Source: Streptomyces cynarae (GTDB lineage Bacteria > Actinomycetota > Actinomycetes > Streptomycetales > Streptomycetaceae). From it: DNA of 64,000 bases. The notes under the pieces are model-generated. The model had not been told where the DNA came from. It was given only the letters and a program-made list of their open reading frames with translations, and did not search any database. This document shows positions 34,638 to 43,073 of this stretch, piece after piece. The position numbers and the translations under genes are program-made. Within the stretch, counting starts at the first letter, position 1; each line of letters begins with the position of its first letter. The stretch spans positions 3,083,001 through 3,147,000 of the forward strand of contig NZ_CP106793.1 of NCBI RefSeq assembly GCF_025642135.1, given 5' to 3'.

Positions 34638-35942
34638 GTGAGACTTCGCACGCGGCTGCGCGCCAGCAGCGCCTTGTGGGCCTTCCCCGTCGCGATCGCG
34701 CTGGCCCTCTTCTACTACTACGAGGTCACCGCCGGCCCGATCTCCGCGTCGAGCTACGGCTACGCCCCGACCCTGGTCGCCTACCCGCTGGCGTCCATGT
34801 ACCCGTTCGCCTACGCCCTGGCCGCCGCCCTGGGCGCCTGGGAGAGCGGACGTCTGGCTCAGGGCGCCGTCTGGCAGCTCGCCCCGGCCCGCTCCCGCTA
34901 CCGGATAGCCGCCGATGCGCTCGGGCCCGTGATCGCCGTGGCCTGGCTGCTGCTGCTCCTTCCGGTGTCCATGGCGTTCGCCCAGGAAGGTGCGACGCCC
35001 ACCCTCGTGAGCCTGCGGCCGCTGCTGATGGCCCTGCTCGTGTGCGTCGCGCACTCGGTGATCGGCTTCGCCGTGGGACTGCGGACGAAGCCCGTCTTCG
35101 CTGCGCCCGTCCTGGCCGTGGCGGTCTGGCTGCTGGTGGCGACGTCGGTCACCCTCGACACGTTCTGGTGGCGCCAGATCAGCGGCCAGTACCCCGCGAC
35201 CCTGGGCTTCGGCGAAGCCGCGACCTGGACCTCCATGCTCGCCCAGTCCCTGCCGACCTGCGGTCTGGCACTGGCGGTCGCGCTCCTGTGGTCGTCCTGG
35301 TCCGCGCTGCGCCGGCCCGCGCTGCGCGGGGCGCTCGCCGTCTGTCTCGCGGGCGCCTGTGCGGTGAGCGCCTTCTCCATCACCCGGGACTGGGGCCCCA
35401 TGCCTCCCTTGGCCAAGGGTGAGGTCGCCATGTCCTGCACGGGCACGGCGCCGCAGGTCTGCATGCCGGAGGTGACGGCGGACGACCTGGACGCCGTGCA
35501 CACCGACGTGGCGAGCGCCCTCAAGGACCTGGCAGCCGCAGGCATCACGCGGACCCCTCCGAAGCTGGTCACCGACACGCTCGCCGCCGGACCCGGCCAC
35601 TCGGCCTCCACCGGGAGCACCTGGCGGGTGGGGCTGACCAAGGGCGCCGAGCGCGGAACCGTCCGCTACCAGATCGTGCGCAGCGCGATCGCCTTCCCCT
35701 GCCGCCGGCCCGACCTCGCCACCACCCGGGTCGTGGTCGGATGGGCGGCCGAGCGGACCGGTGAGTCGAAGACGCTCCAGAAGCTCCTGGCGCAGGACCC
35801 GTTCTACGGCACCGAGCAGCGCTCGGCACTCCAGCGGCAGGTGCGTGCCGTGCTCGGCAAGCCCGGGCCGGAGCAGACCCGCTGGTACCGCCGGCAGCTG
35901 ACCGCGGCCTGCGCGAAGGCCGAGAACGGAGGGGCCGCGTGA
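34638..35942 (+). CDS. ABC-system membrane protein with large extracytoplasmic C-terminal domain
   Basis: 434 residues. About six hydrophobic helices fill the first half (from ALWAFPVAIALALFYYYEV to GALAVCLAGACAVSAFSI), as in ABC-2 type exporters. Residues about 255-434 form a soluble domain with several Cys (MSCTGTAPQVCMPEV, FPCRRPDL, TAACAK), probably outside the cell. It is not a known permease by motif. GTG 34638 has AAGGA six bases upstream. Its stop overlaps the start of the next gene, and the ATPase follows, which supports a three-part transporter. Confidence 0.8.
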   Translation: MRLRTRLRASSALWAFPVAIALALFYYYEVTAGPISASSYGYAPTLVAYPLASMYPFAYALAAALGAWESGRLAQGAVWQLAPARSRYRIAADALGPVIAVAWLLLLLPVSMAFAQEGATPTLVSLRPLLMALLVCVAHSVIGFAVGLRTKPVFAAPVLAVAVWLLVATSVTLDTFWWRQISGQYPATLGFGEAATWTSMLAQSLPTCGLALAVALLWSSWSALRRPALRGALAVCLAGACAVSAFSITRDWGPMPPLAKGEVAMSCTGTAPQVCMPEVTADDLDAVHTDVASALKDLAAAGITRTPPKLVTDTLAAGPGHSASTGSTWRVGLTKGAERGTVRYQIVRSAIAFPCRRPDLATTRVVVGWAAERTGESKTLQKLLAQDPFYGTEQRSALQRQVRAVLGKPGPEQTRWYRRQLTAACAKAENGGAA

Positions 35943-36526
35943 TCTGGTGGCTCAAGGCGCGCCAGGCCCACGTGGTGCTTCCCGCGAGCCTCGCCGGACT
36001 GGCCGCACTGACGCTCGTCTTCCAGGACACGACGGCCCTGCTGCCGTCGATCAGCCTGTCGGGCGGCACCCAGACCCAGGTGATGACCTTCGTCGCGATC
36101 GTGCCGGTCGCCGCGGTGGCACGCTGCCTGGACTCCCGGCTCCCGGCGCCGGAGGGCTCGGGGATCCGGCCGGTACGACGGCTGGACACCCTGCTGGTCC
36201 TCTCGGTCGTCGCGGCCTCGTTGCTCGTCGGCTTCGCGGTCGGCGCCCTCACGGGCTCCTCCGCCGCCTGGGCGGTGGGCCGCAACACCGCCTTCCTCAC
36301 CGGTCTGATGCTCTGCTTCCACGCCCTGGTCGGCACGCCCGCCGTCATGGTGCCGGTCGCCTGGGTCATGGCCGTCGTCCTGGTGGGCTTCCGCACCTTC
36401 ACGGACCCGTACTTCTGGGCGATCGTCCCGGAACCGCTCGGCGCTCCGCACGCCGCGATCGCCGCCGTCCTGGCCCTCGCCGCCGGCATCGCCGCCCAGC
36501 TACGCTCCCCTAGGAATCAGCCATGA
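35939..36526 (+). CDS. Small ABC-system membrane protein
   Basis: 195 residues with about six hydrophobic helices (LPASLAGLAALTLVFQ, TFVAIVPVAAVARC, LLVLSVVAASLLVGFAVG, TAFLTGLMLCFHALVG, PVAWVMAVVLVGF and PHAAIAAVLALAAGIAAQL). It has no recognisable family motif. The GTG overlaps the stop of the preceding gene and its own stop overlaps the ATPase start (ATGA), so stoichiometric production is likely. It probably pairs with the 434-residue protein to form the membrane part. Confidence 0.78.
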   Translation: MIWWLKARQAHVVLPASLAGLAALTLVFQDTTALLPSISLSGGTQTQVMTFVAIVPVAAVARCLDSRLPAPEGSGIRPVRRLDTLLVLSVVAASLLVGFAVGALTGSSAAWAVGRNTAFLTGLMLCFHALVGTPAVMVPVAWVMAVVLVGFRTFTDPYFWAIVPEPLGAPHAAIAAVLALAAGIAAQLRSPRNQP

Positions 36527-37260
36527 CCCTGGTACTCGCCGACTGCACCTACTCCTACGGGCGGCGCAAGAGGCCCGTGCTCAGCGACTTCAGCTACGCA
36601 CTGCCCGGCGGCCTGACCATCCTGCTGGGCCCCAACGGCGCGGGGAAGTCGACGCTGCTGAAGATGTCCGCCTCCGTCGTCGTTCCGGAGTCGGGCTCGG
36701 TCTCCTTCGGCAGGCTGCGCGCCGGCAGCAAGGAGTTCCGCAAGGCCGTCGCCTGGATGCCGCAGACCATCACCCCGCTCGCCTCCCTGACTGCCCGGGA
36801 GTACGTCGCCTACATCGGCTGGCTCAAGGGGATGAACCGCGGCGACGCCTGGTCGCAGGCGCGCCGGGCGCTGCAGCGCGTCGAGCTGTCCGACAAGGCC
36901 GACGAGCGCACCACCCGCCTCTCCGGCGGCCAGCTGCGCAGGGTGGGGGTGGCGGCGGCCCTGGTGCACGACGCCAGGGTGCTCCTGCTGGACGAGCCGA
37001 CGGCCGGCATGGACCCGCGTCAGCGCCGGGTCTTCCGGGACATCCTGGCCGGTCTGAGGGAGGACGTGCGCGTGCTCATGTCCACGCACGATGTCGCGGA
37101 CCTCGCCGAGGAGGCCGACCACGTCACCGTTCTGGAGGCCGGCCGGATCCTGCACTCCGGCACCACCGAGTCCTTCCTCGCCCACACCCCGGCCGACGTC
37201 CCCCAGGGACGTGCCGCGGAGGGTGCGTACACCGCTCTCCTGGGCCACGGGGAGCCGTAG
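36523..37260 (+). CDS. ABC transporter ATP-binding protein
   Basis: 245 residues. Walker A GPNGAGKST (about 37-45), Q-loop VAWMPQTI, signature LSGGQLRRVGVAAAL, Walker B VLLLDEPTAGMD and switch His in MSTHDVADLAEEADHV. It belongs to the ABC-2/drug-export type rather than import type. It completes the transporter encoded with the two membrane proteins upstream, and the secreted protein at 34118 is the obvious candidate partner. A perfect 15-bp hairpin follows at 37274. Confidence 0.93.
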   Translation: MTLVLADCTYSYGRRKRPVLSDFSYALPGGLTILLGPNGAGKSTLLKMSASVVVPESGSVSFGRLRAGSKEFRKAVAWMPQTITPLASLTAREYVAYIGWLKGMNRGDAWSQARRALQRVELSDKADERTTRLSGGQLRRVGVAAALVHDARVLLLDEPTAGMDPRQRRVFRDILAGLREDVRVLMSTHDVADLAEEADHVTVLEAGRILHSGTTESFLAHTPADVPQGRAAEGAYTALLGHGEP

Positions 37261-37273
37261 GCCAGTACAGCCC

Positions 37274-37310
37274 GGGGGCGACCCGCGGCATGCCGCCGCG
37301 GGTCGCCCCC
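37274..37310 (+). terminator. Terminator after the ABC genes
   Basis: Perfect 15-bp stem (37274-37288 with 37296-37310) with a 7-base loop, 14 bases past the stop; it also faces the convergent HNH gene. Confidence 0.85.
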
Positions 37311-37332
37311 GCGAACACGAAGGCCCGGATCC

Positions 37333-37869
37333 TCAGGCGGAAATGCCGTCGATCCGGGCCAAGGCGTCGTCCGCGCCGTACGGCTGCAGGTATGGCAGCC
37401 AGCGCGGGTCCCTATGGCCGGTGCCGATGATGCGCCAGGCCAGGCCGGTGGGCGGGGCGGGTTTGTGGCGCAGCCGCCAGCCCAGCTCGACGAGGTGGCG
37501 GTCGGCCTTCACGTGGTTGCAGCGGCGGCAGGAGGCCACCACGTTGTCCCAGACGTGCTGACCACCGCGGCTGCGCGGGATGACGTGGTCGACGCTGGTT
37601 GCGACGCCACCGCAGTACATGCACCGGCCGCCGTCGCGGGCGAAGAGCGCGCGACGGGTGAGAGGAACGGGCCCACGGTAGGGAACCCGTACGAATCGCT
37701 TCAGCCGGACCACGCTGGGTGCGGGGACAGTGACGGTCGCGCTGTGCAGGTAGGCGCCGGACTCCTCGAGGCAGACGGCCTTGTTCTCGAGGACGAGGAC
37801 GAGCGCGCGGCGGAGCGGTACGACGCCGAGTGGCTCGTACGACGCGTTGAGGACCAGGACGTGCGGCAC
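37333..37869 (-). CDS. HNH endonuclease
   Basis: 178 residues. The N-terminal part (VLVLNASYEPLGVVPLRRALVLVLENKAV) is typical of the conserved actinobacterial HNH protein. The zinc/HNH core is CMYCGG then VDHVIPRSRGG, WDNVVASCRRCN: two CxxC pairs, the first catalytic His in DHVIP, and the Asn in WDN. The C-terminus is Arg/Pro-rich. The biological target is unknown, though the gene's conservation as a lone gene argues against a restriction system. A short poly-purine SD is visible upstream. Confidence 0.9.
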   Translation of the reverse strand: MPHVLVLNASYEPLGVVPLRRALVLVLENKAVCLEESGAYLHSATVTVPAPSVVRLKRFVRVPYRGPVPLTRRALFARDGGRCMYCGGVATSVDHVIPRSRGGQHVWDNVVASCRRCNHVKADRHLVELGWRLRHKPAPPTGLAWRIIGTGHRDPRWLPYLQPYGADDALARIDGISA

Positions 37870-38191
37870 GGATGCCCTCCTTGTACGCCGGCGGCGCGTG
37901 GCTCGCGCCGGGACGATCTGAGAGCCAGTCTCCCCTCATGCCTGGTGGAAGCGCCACCATGTCCCGGTAACGGGCTGGGAGTGTTTTCGACCACACCCGG
38001 GGCGCCACCGGGCGCGCGCCCCCCTGCTTCACCTGGTGAACTCCCAGGTGACACGGTCTCTCCACGGGACATCGTCATGATCCCCACACGATGCCCCGTT
38101 AGTGTGGTGCTCCTGCCGTCCGGTGACCTTTCCGTGACCTCGACGACCTTGACCGCCCCCACCGGAGGCAGACGCACTGGAGGTACCCGCC
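37870..38191. promoter_or_regulatory. Divergent promoter region between HNH and MscS genes
   Basis: 322 bp with no gene. It holds an odd-centred perfect palindrome TTCACC-T-GGTGAA at 38028-38040, followed five bases later by another AGGTGA half (38046-38051). This is operator-like and about 150 bp before the MscS start. No promoter hexamers were called. Confidence 0.35.
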
Positions 38192-39289
38192 GTGTCCCTG
38201 CCCGCCCTACCGGCCGCCGGCGCCACACCGTCTCCGTCCCCGACGGAGTCGACGGCTCCGGCGGTTCCCACGCTCCAGGACGCCCAGGAGAGCGCGAACC
38301 ACGCCGCGAGCTGGGTCGAGCAGAACTGGTCGACCTGGCTCGCGATAGGCCTCAGGGTCATCCTGATCCTGGTCATCGCGGCAGTGCTGAGAGTGGCGGT
38401 ACGGCGCGCGATCACCCAGCTCATCGAGCGCATGAACCGCAGCAGCGAGGCGACGGCGAACGGCACCTCGCTGGGCGGCCTGCTGGTCAACGCCGAGCGC
38501 CGCCGGCAGCGCGCGGCGGCCATCGGATCGGTGCTGCGCTCGGTGGCGAGCTTCCTGATCCTGGGCACCGCGGCGCTGATGGTGCTGGCGACCTTCCAGA
38601 TCAACCTGGCCCCGCTGCTGGCCTCGGCGGGTGTCGCGGGTGTCGCGGTCGGTTTTGGCGCCCGCAACCTGGTCACGGACTTCCTGTCCGGCGTGTTCAT
38701 GATCCTCGAGGACCAGTACGGCGTCGGGGACACCATCGACGCGGGTGTGGCCTCGGGTGAGGTGATCGAGGTCGGCCTGCGGGTGACGAAGCTGCGCGGT
38801 GCCGACGGCGAGATCTGGTACGTCCGCAACGGCGAGGTCAAGCGCATCGGCAACCTCTCGCAGGGCTGGGCGACGGCCGGGGTGGACGTCACCGTCCGCG
38901 CGAGCGAGAACCTGGACCGGGTGAAGGCGGTCCTGGACACGGTGGCCGAGCGGATGAGCAAGGACGAGCCCTGGAACGAGATCCTCTGGGGCCCCGTCGA
39001 GGTGCTCGGACTGGACAGCGTGCTGATCGACTCCATGGTGGTCCGTCTCTCGGCCAAGACCATGCCGGGCAAGGCACGGGCGGTGGAGCGCGAGCTGCGC
39101 TGGCGCGTCAAGCGGGCCTTCGACGAGGAGGACATCCGCATCGTGGGCGGCCTGCCCGCAACCCTCGCGGAGGAGGAGGCCGACGACTCCACGGCCCCGG
39201 TGGCACCCCCGTCGGTCCACTCGAACCCGGACTCCCCGCAGTCCGAGGCCGCCTCACCGATCCCGCCACCGCGCCCGGCCGCCAAGTAG
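38192..39289 (+). CDS. Mechanosensitive ion channel (MscS family)
   Basis: 365 residues. A hydrophilic N-terminus is followed by helices near 50-70 and 118-140, then the pore helix and beta domain: APLLASAGVAGVAVGFGARNLVTDFLSGVFMILEDQYGVGDTI, the MscS signature. A cytoplasmic alpha/beta domain follows, ending with a Pro/Ser-rich tail. It releases solutes on hypo-osmotic shock. GTG 38192 has GGAGG nine bases upstream. Stand-alone gene with a textbook terminator at 39318. Confidence 0.93.
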   Translation: MSLPALPAAGATPSPSPTESTAPAVPTLQDAQESANHAASWVEQNWSTWLAIGLRVILILVIAAVLRVAVRRAITQLIERMNRSSEATANGTSLGGLLVNAERRRQRAAAIGSVLRSVASFLILGTAALMVLATFQINLAPLLASAGVAGVAVGFGARNLVTDFLSGVFMILEDQYGVGDTIDAGVASGEVIEVGLRVTKLRGADGEIWYVRNGEVKRIGNLSQGWATAGVDVTVRASENLDRVKAVLDTVAERMSKDEPWNEILWGPVEVLGLDSVLIDSMVVRLSAKTMPGKARAVERELRWRVKRAFDEEDIRIVGGLPATLAEEEADDSTAPVAPPSVHSNPDSPQSEAASPIPPPRPAAK

Positions 39290-39317
39290 CACGGCCGACG
39301 GCTCGTACGACCCGACA

Positions 39318-39347
39318 GGGCGCCCGGAAATCTCCGGGCGCCCTTTT
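39318..39347 (+). terminator. Terminator after MscS gene
   Basis: Perfect 10-bp stem GGGCGCCCGG/CCGGGCGCCC with a 6-base loop and TTTT directly after it. Confidence 0.92.
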
Positions 39348-39357
39348 CCGTGGGGTA

Positions 39358-39413
39358 TTGACGCCTCCGGGACACGGCGCCTACGGTCCTCTCACCAATA
39401 GGAAACTTTCCTA
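39358..39413 (+). promoter_or_regulatory. Promoter and ROK operator of the sugar operon
   Basis: A -35 TTGACG (39358-39363) and -10 TACGGT (39382-39387) are 18 bp apart. An odd-centred palindrome TAGGAAA-C-TTTCCTA (39399-39413) lies about 10 bp past the -10, over or just after the start of transcription. A site like this fits autorepression by the ROK protein encoded immediately downstream and control of the whole operon. Confidence 0.7.
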
Positions 39414-39497
39414 ACAGTGACCGGAAACGAGCGCTCGGTGGACTTCCCCGCGCCCTCGCTGAGAAGCTGGGCCGTTGAAAGGCAGGTGGCGACACGC

Positions 39498-40709
39498 ATG
39501 GCAGGATCCGCCGGTACACCGGGCACCCCCCGGGTGCTGCGCGCCATGAACGACCGCGCCGCCCTGGACCTGCTCCTGGAGCACGGCCCGCTCAGCCGCA
39601 CCCGCATCGGCAAGCTCACCGGCCTGTCGAAGCCCACCGCCTCCCAGCTGCTCGCCCGTCTCGAGGCCGCCGGACTCGTCCTGATGACCGGCACCAGCGA
39701 GGGCCGCCCGGGCCCCAGCGCCCAGCTGTACGTCGTCAACCCGGCCGCCGCCCATGTCGCCGGCCTGGACGTCACCCCCGAGCGCATCCTCGCCGCCGTC
39801 GCCGACATCACGGGCCGGACGGTCGGCGAGTTCGAGCTGGCCACCCCCGGCCGCCGCGCGGCGCAACCCGTCGTACGGCAGGTCACGGACGCCCTCGACG
39901 GCGCCGTGAAGGCCGCCGGGCTCGCCGCCTCCGACGTGCACCGGGTGGTCATAGGCACCCCGGGCGCCTTCGACCCCAACACCGGCCGCCTGCGCTACGC
40001 CTCCCACCTGCCCGGCTGGCACTCCCCCACGCTGCTGGAGGAACTCGCCGCCGCCCTGCCGATGCCGGTCGAGTACGAGAACGACGTCAACCTCGTCGCC
40101 CTCGCCGAGCAGCGCCTGGGCGCGGCCAGGGGCCACGACGACTTCGTCCTGCTGTGGAGCGAGGGCGGTCTCGGCGCCGCCCTCGTCCTCGGCGGACGCC
40201 TGCACCGCGGCTGGACCGGCGGCGCGGGCGAGGTCGGGTTCCTGCCGGTGCCCGGCGCACCCCTGGTCCGCCACGTCGCCAAGGCCAACAGCGGCGGCTT
40301 CCAGGAACTGGCCGGCTCCCAGACCATCCCGGTACTGGCCCGCGAACTCGGCATCGACGACGTGCCCACCGGCCCGTACGCCGAGGTCGCCGCCACCCTC
40401 GTCGCCCGGGCCGCCGACAGCGCCACCGGTCCCCACCGGCGGCTCCTTCAGACGTACGCGACCCGACTGGCCACCGGTCTGGCCTCGCTCGTCTCCGTGC
40501 TCGACCCCGAACTCGTCGTCCTCAGCGGCGCCTCCCTCACCGCCGGGGGCGAGCCGCTGCGGGGCCTGCTCCAGGCCGAACTGGAGGAGCTGGCCGCATC
40601 CCGGCCACGCCTCGTCGTAGGCGACGTGCGTGAACACCCCGTGCTGCGCGGGGCGCTGGAGAGCGCCCTCGCCGCCACCCGCGACGAGGTCTTCGACACC
40701 TCGCGCTGA
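39498..40709 (+). CDS. ROK-family transcriptional repressor of the sugar operon
   Basis: About 403 residues (ATG 39498; GTG 39486 is a close alternative start). The helix-turn-helix is LLLEHGPLSRTRIGKLTGLSKPTASQLLARLEAAGL (about 24-60). The ROK domain follows, with VIGTPGAFDPNTGRL and ENDVNLVALAEQ. It lacks the zinc Cys motif (C-x-C-G-x-x-G-C) expected around residue 255-265; the segment there reads NSGGFQELAGSQ. It is followed 86 bp later by the binding protein gene with no separate promoter seen, so it probably senses the imported sugar and represses the operon. Confidence 0.88.
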   Translation: MAGSAGTPGTPRVLRAMNDRAALDLLLEHGPLSRTRIGKLTGLSKPTASQLLARLEAAGLVLMTGTSEGRPGPSAQLYVVNPAAAHVAGLDVTPERILAAVADITGRTVGEFELATPGRRAAQPVVRQVTDALDGAVKAAGLAASDVHRVVIGTPGAFDPNTGRLRYASHLPGWHSPTLLEELAAALPMPVEYENDVNLVALAEQRLGAARGHDDFVLLWSEGGLGAALVLGGRLHRGWTGGAGEVGFLPVPGAPLVRHVAKANSGGFQELAGSQTIPVLARELGIDDVPTGPYAEVAATLVARAADSATGPHRRLLQTYATRLATGLASLVSVLDPELVVLSGASLTAGGEPLRGLLQAELEELAASRPRLVVGDVREHPVLRGALESALAATRDEVFDTSR

Positions 40710-40795
40710 GTCCCCGGGTCCCCACCCCGGTTCCACCCCTGCCCGGCACCCGCTCCGGTCGAACCACACCCCGCCCGTCCCAGGGAGACCCCGTC

Positions 40796-42127
40796 ATGCC
40801 CGAAACAGTCCGAAAAGTCGCCTTTGCCCTGACCGCGTCGGTCGCTCTCCTCACGACCGCCTGCACCGGCCAGTCCTCCTCCGGCGCGAGTGACGACGCC
40901 TCCAAGCAGACCACCATCAACTTCTGGCACGCCTGGAGCGCGCCGAACGAGACCAAGGCCGTGAACGCGCTGATCGCCGGCTTCGAGAAGGCGCACCCCA
41001 ACATCCATGTCAACGTCGTCGCCAACATGACCGACGACAAGATCAACCAGGCGCTGCGCACCGGCGGCGACAAGGCTCCCGACGTCATCTCGTCCTTCAC
41101 CACGAACAACGTCGGCAAGTTCTGCTCCTCGGGCGCCCTGGTCGACCTGAACCCGTTCTTCAAGAAGGCCGGCGTCGACCCGTCCACGACCTTCCCGAAG
41201 GCGATGAACGAGTACACCCAGTTCGACGGCAACCGCTGCACGGTGCCGCTGCTGGGCGATGCGTACGGGCTCTACTACAACAAGACCGCCTTCGAGAAGG
41301 CGGGCATCGCGGCCCCGCCGAAGACATGGTCCGAATTCGAGACCGACGCCAAGAAGCTGACCGTCCCCGACGGCGACGGCTACAAGCAGCTCGGGTTCAT
41401 GCCGGACTACCACGGCTGGGAGACCACGACCGAGCACTACTTCGCGCAGTTCTCCCCCACCTACTTCGACAAGAACGGCAAGTCGAACCTCGCCGAGGAC
41501 CCCGCCTTCACCGCCGGCTTCACGCTCCAGAAGAAGCTGGTCGACGAACTCGGCGGCTACCAGAAGCTGGAGAGGTACCGCTCGAAGCTCGGTGACGAAT
41601 GGGGTCCCAAGCACCCCTTCCACACCGGTCAGGTCGCCATGCAGCTCGACGGCGAGTGGCGCCTGGGCATGGCCCTGGACGCCAAGCCGAACTTCGACAT
41701 CGGGGTCGCCCCGCTGCCCGTCCCCGACGACCAGGCCTCCCAGTACGGCAAGGGCTACATCACCGGCACGATCGCCGGTATCGCCGCCACCAGCACCAAG
41801 CAGAACGCGGCCTGGGAACTGGTGAAGTACATGACCACCGACACGGACGCGGTGGTGAACTTCTCCAACGCCATCCACAACGTGCCCTCCACCCTGGCGG
41901 CCCTGAAGTCCCCGAAGCTGAAGTACGACCCGCGCTTCAAGACGTTCCTGGACATCGCCGCGAACCCGAACTCCACGACCACCCCCGCCTCGGTCAACGG
42001 CGGCGTGTACCTCACGACGATCCAGCAGCTCGGATACGACTACGAGAGCGGCAAGGTCACCGATCTGAAGGCCGCTCTGCAGAAGACCGCCCAGCAGATC
42101 GACACGGACATCGCGCAGGCCAAGTAG
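40796..42127 (+). CDS. Sugar ABC transporter substrate-binding lipoprotein
   Basis: 443 residues, carbohydrate family 1 (CUT1) binding protein. Signal peptide with lipobox TTAC (Cys about residue 22), then TINFWHAWSAPNETKAVNALIAGFEKAHPNIHVNVV. Ligand-binding features follow: DVISSFTTNNVG, YGLYYNKTAFEKAGI, and the conserved Trp-rich region PHPFHTGQVAMQLDGEWRLGM-like. It is anchored outside the membrane. The neighbours (two permeases, a GH4 glycosidase and a kinase) suggest a disaccharide or amino-sugar ligand. No ATPase is present, as usual for streptomycete CUT1 systems that share MsiK. Confidence 0.93.
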   Translation: MPETVRKVAFALTASVALLTTACTGQSSSGASDDASKQTTINFWHAWSAPNETKAVNALIAGFEKAHPNIHVNVVANMTDDKINQALRTGGDKAPDVISSFTTNNVGKFCSSGALVDLNPFFKKAGVDPSTTFPKAMNEYTQFDGNRCTVPLLGDAYGLYYNKTAFEKAGIAAPPKTWSEFETDAKKLTVPDGDGYKQLGFMPDYHGWETTTEHYFAQFSPTYFDKNGKSNLAEDPAFTAGFTLQKKLVDELGGYQKLERYRSKLGDEWGPKHPFHTGQVAMQLDGEWRLGMALDAKPNFDIGVAPLPVPDDQASQYGKGYITGTIAGIAATSTKQNAAWELVKYMTTDTDAVVNFSNAIHNVPSTLAALKSPKLKYDPRFKTFLDIAANPNSTTTPASVNGGVYLTTIQQLGYDYESGKVTDLKAALQKTAQQIDTDIAQAK

Positions 42128-42129
42128 CG

Positions 42130-43071
42130 ATGAGCACGATCACCCTCGCCTCGAAGCGCCGCAGGGCGGCGCTTCGGACGGCCGCCTTCATGTCGCCCTG
42201 GCTGATCGGCTTCGCGGTCTTCTTCGCGTACCCGCTGATCTCGACGGTCTACTTCTCGTTCATGCACTACGACGGCTTCCGGCCGCCGACGTGGAGCGGA
42301 GCGAAGAACTGGACGTACGTCTTCGAGAACTACCCCTACTTCTGGCCCGCGTTGCGCAACACCCTGTGGCTGGTCGTGATCATGGTCAGCCTGCGGGTCC
42401 TCTTCGGGCTCGGCGTCGGACTGCTGATCACGAAGATCAAGACGGGTACGGGCGTCTTCCGCACCCTGTTCTACCTGCCCTACCTCGCCCCGCCCGTCGC
42501 CGCCACCATGGCGTTCGCCTTCCTTCTCAACCCGGGTACGGGCCCGGTCAACTCGATCCTCGAGAAGATCGGCATCCCGGCACCGGGCTGGTTCAACGAC
42601 CCTTCCTGGTCCAAGCCCGCCCTCACCCTGCTCGCCCTGTGGGGCATCGGCGACCTGATGGTCATCTTCATGGCCGCCCTGCTCGACGTGCCGCAGGAGC
42701 AGTACGAGGCGGCCGAACTGGACGGCGCGTCGGCCTGGCAGCGCTTCCGGTACGTGACGCTGCCGAACATCTCGCCGATCGTGATGTTCGCGGTGGTCAC
42801 CGGAGTGATCCAGACCATGCAGTACTACACACAGCCCCTGATCGCCGGAAAGGTCGCCTCCGGTGTCATCCAGGGCGCCGGCACGCAGTTCGAGCCGGGC
42901 TACCCCGAGAAGTCCACGCTCACCCTGCCCCAACTCGTCTACAACCTCGGCTTCCAGCGCTTCGACTACGGCTCCGCCTGTGTGGTCGCGCTCGTGCTGT
43001 TCGCCCTGTCCATGGTGTTCACCGCGTTCCTGATGCGGCGCCGGGGCGGCCTCAACCTGGCAGGTGACTGA
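42130..43071 (+). CDS. Sugar ABC transporter permease (MalF/UgpA type)
   Basis: 313 residues with six membrane helices. FMSPWLIGFAVFFAYPLISTVYFSF is the characteristic first helix. The EAA loop that contacts the ATPase is YEAAELDGASAWQRFRYVTLPNISP (about residues 205-225). It starts two bases after the stop of the binding-protein gene and is followed two bases later by the second permease. Together with a shared ATPase it would import a glycoside. Confidence 0.94.
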   Translation: MSTITLASKRRRAALRTAAFMSPWLIGFAVFFAYPLISTVYFSFMHYDGFRPPTWSGAKNWTYVFENYPYFWPALRNTLWLVVIMVSLRVLFGLGVGLLITKIKTGTGVFRTLFYLPYLAPPVAATMAFAFLLNPGTGPVNSILEKIGIPAPGWFNDPSWSKPALTLLALWGIGDLMVIFMAALLDVPQEQYEAAELDGASAWQRFRYVTLPNISPIVMFAVVTGVIQTMQYYTQPLIAGKVASGVIQGAGTQFEPGYPEKSTLTLPQLVYNLGFQRFDYGSACVVALVLFALSMVFTAFLMRRRGGLNLAGD

Positions 43072-43073
43072 CC

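Noticed and set aside
34118..37260. Lactococcin 972-type bacteriocin locus
   Set aside because: The gene order is similar, but the secreted protein lacks the lactococcin 972 pattern and has Cys residues that those peptides lack.
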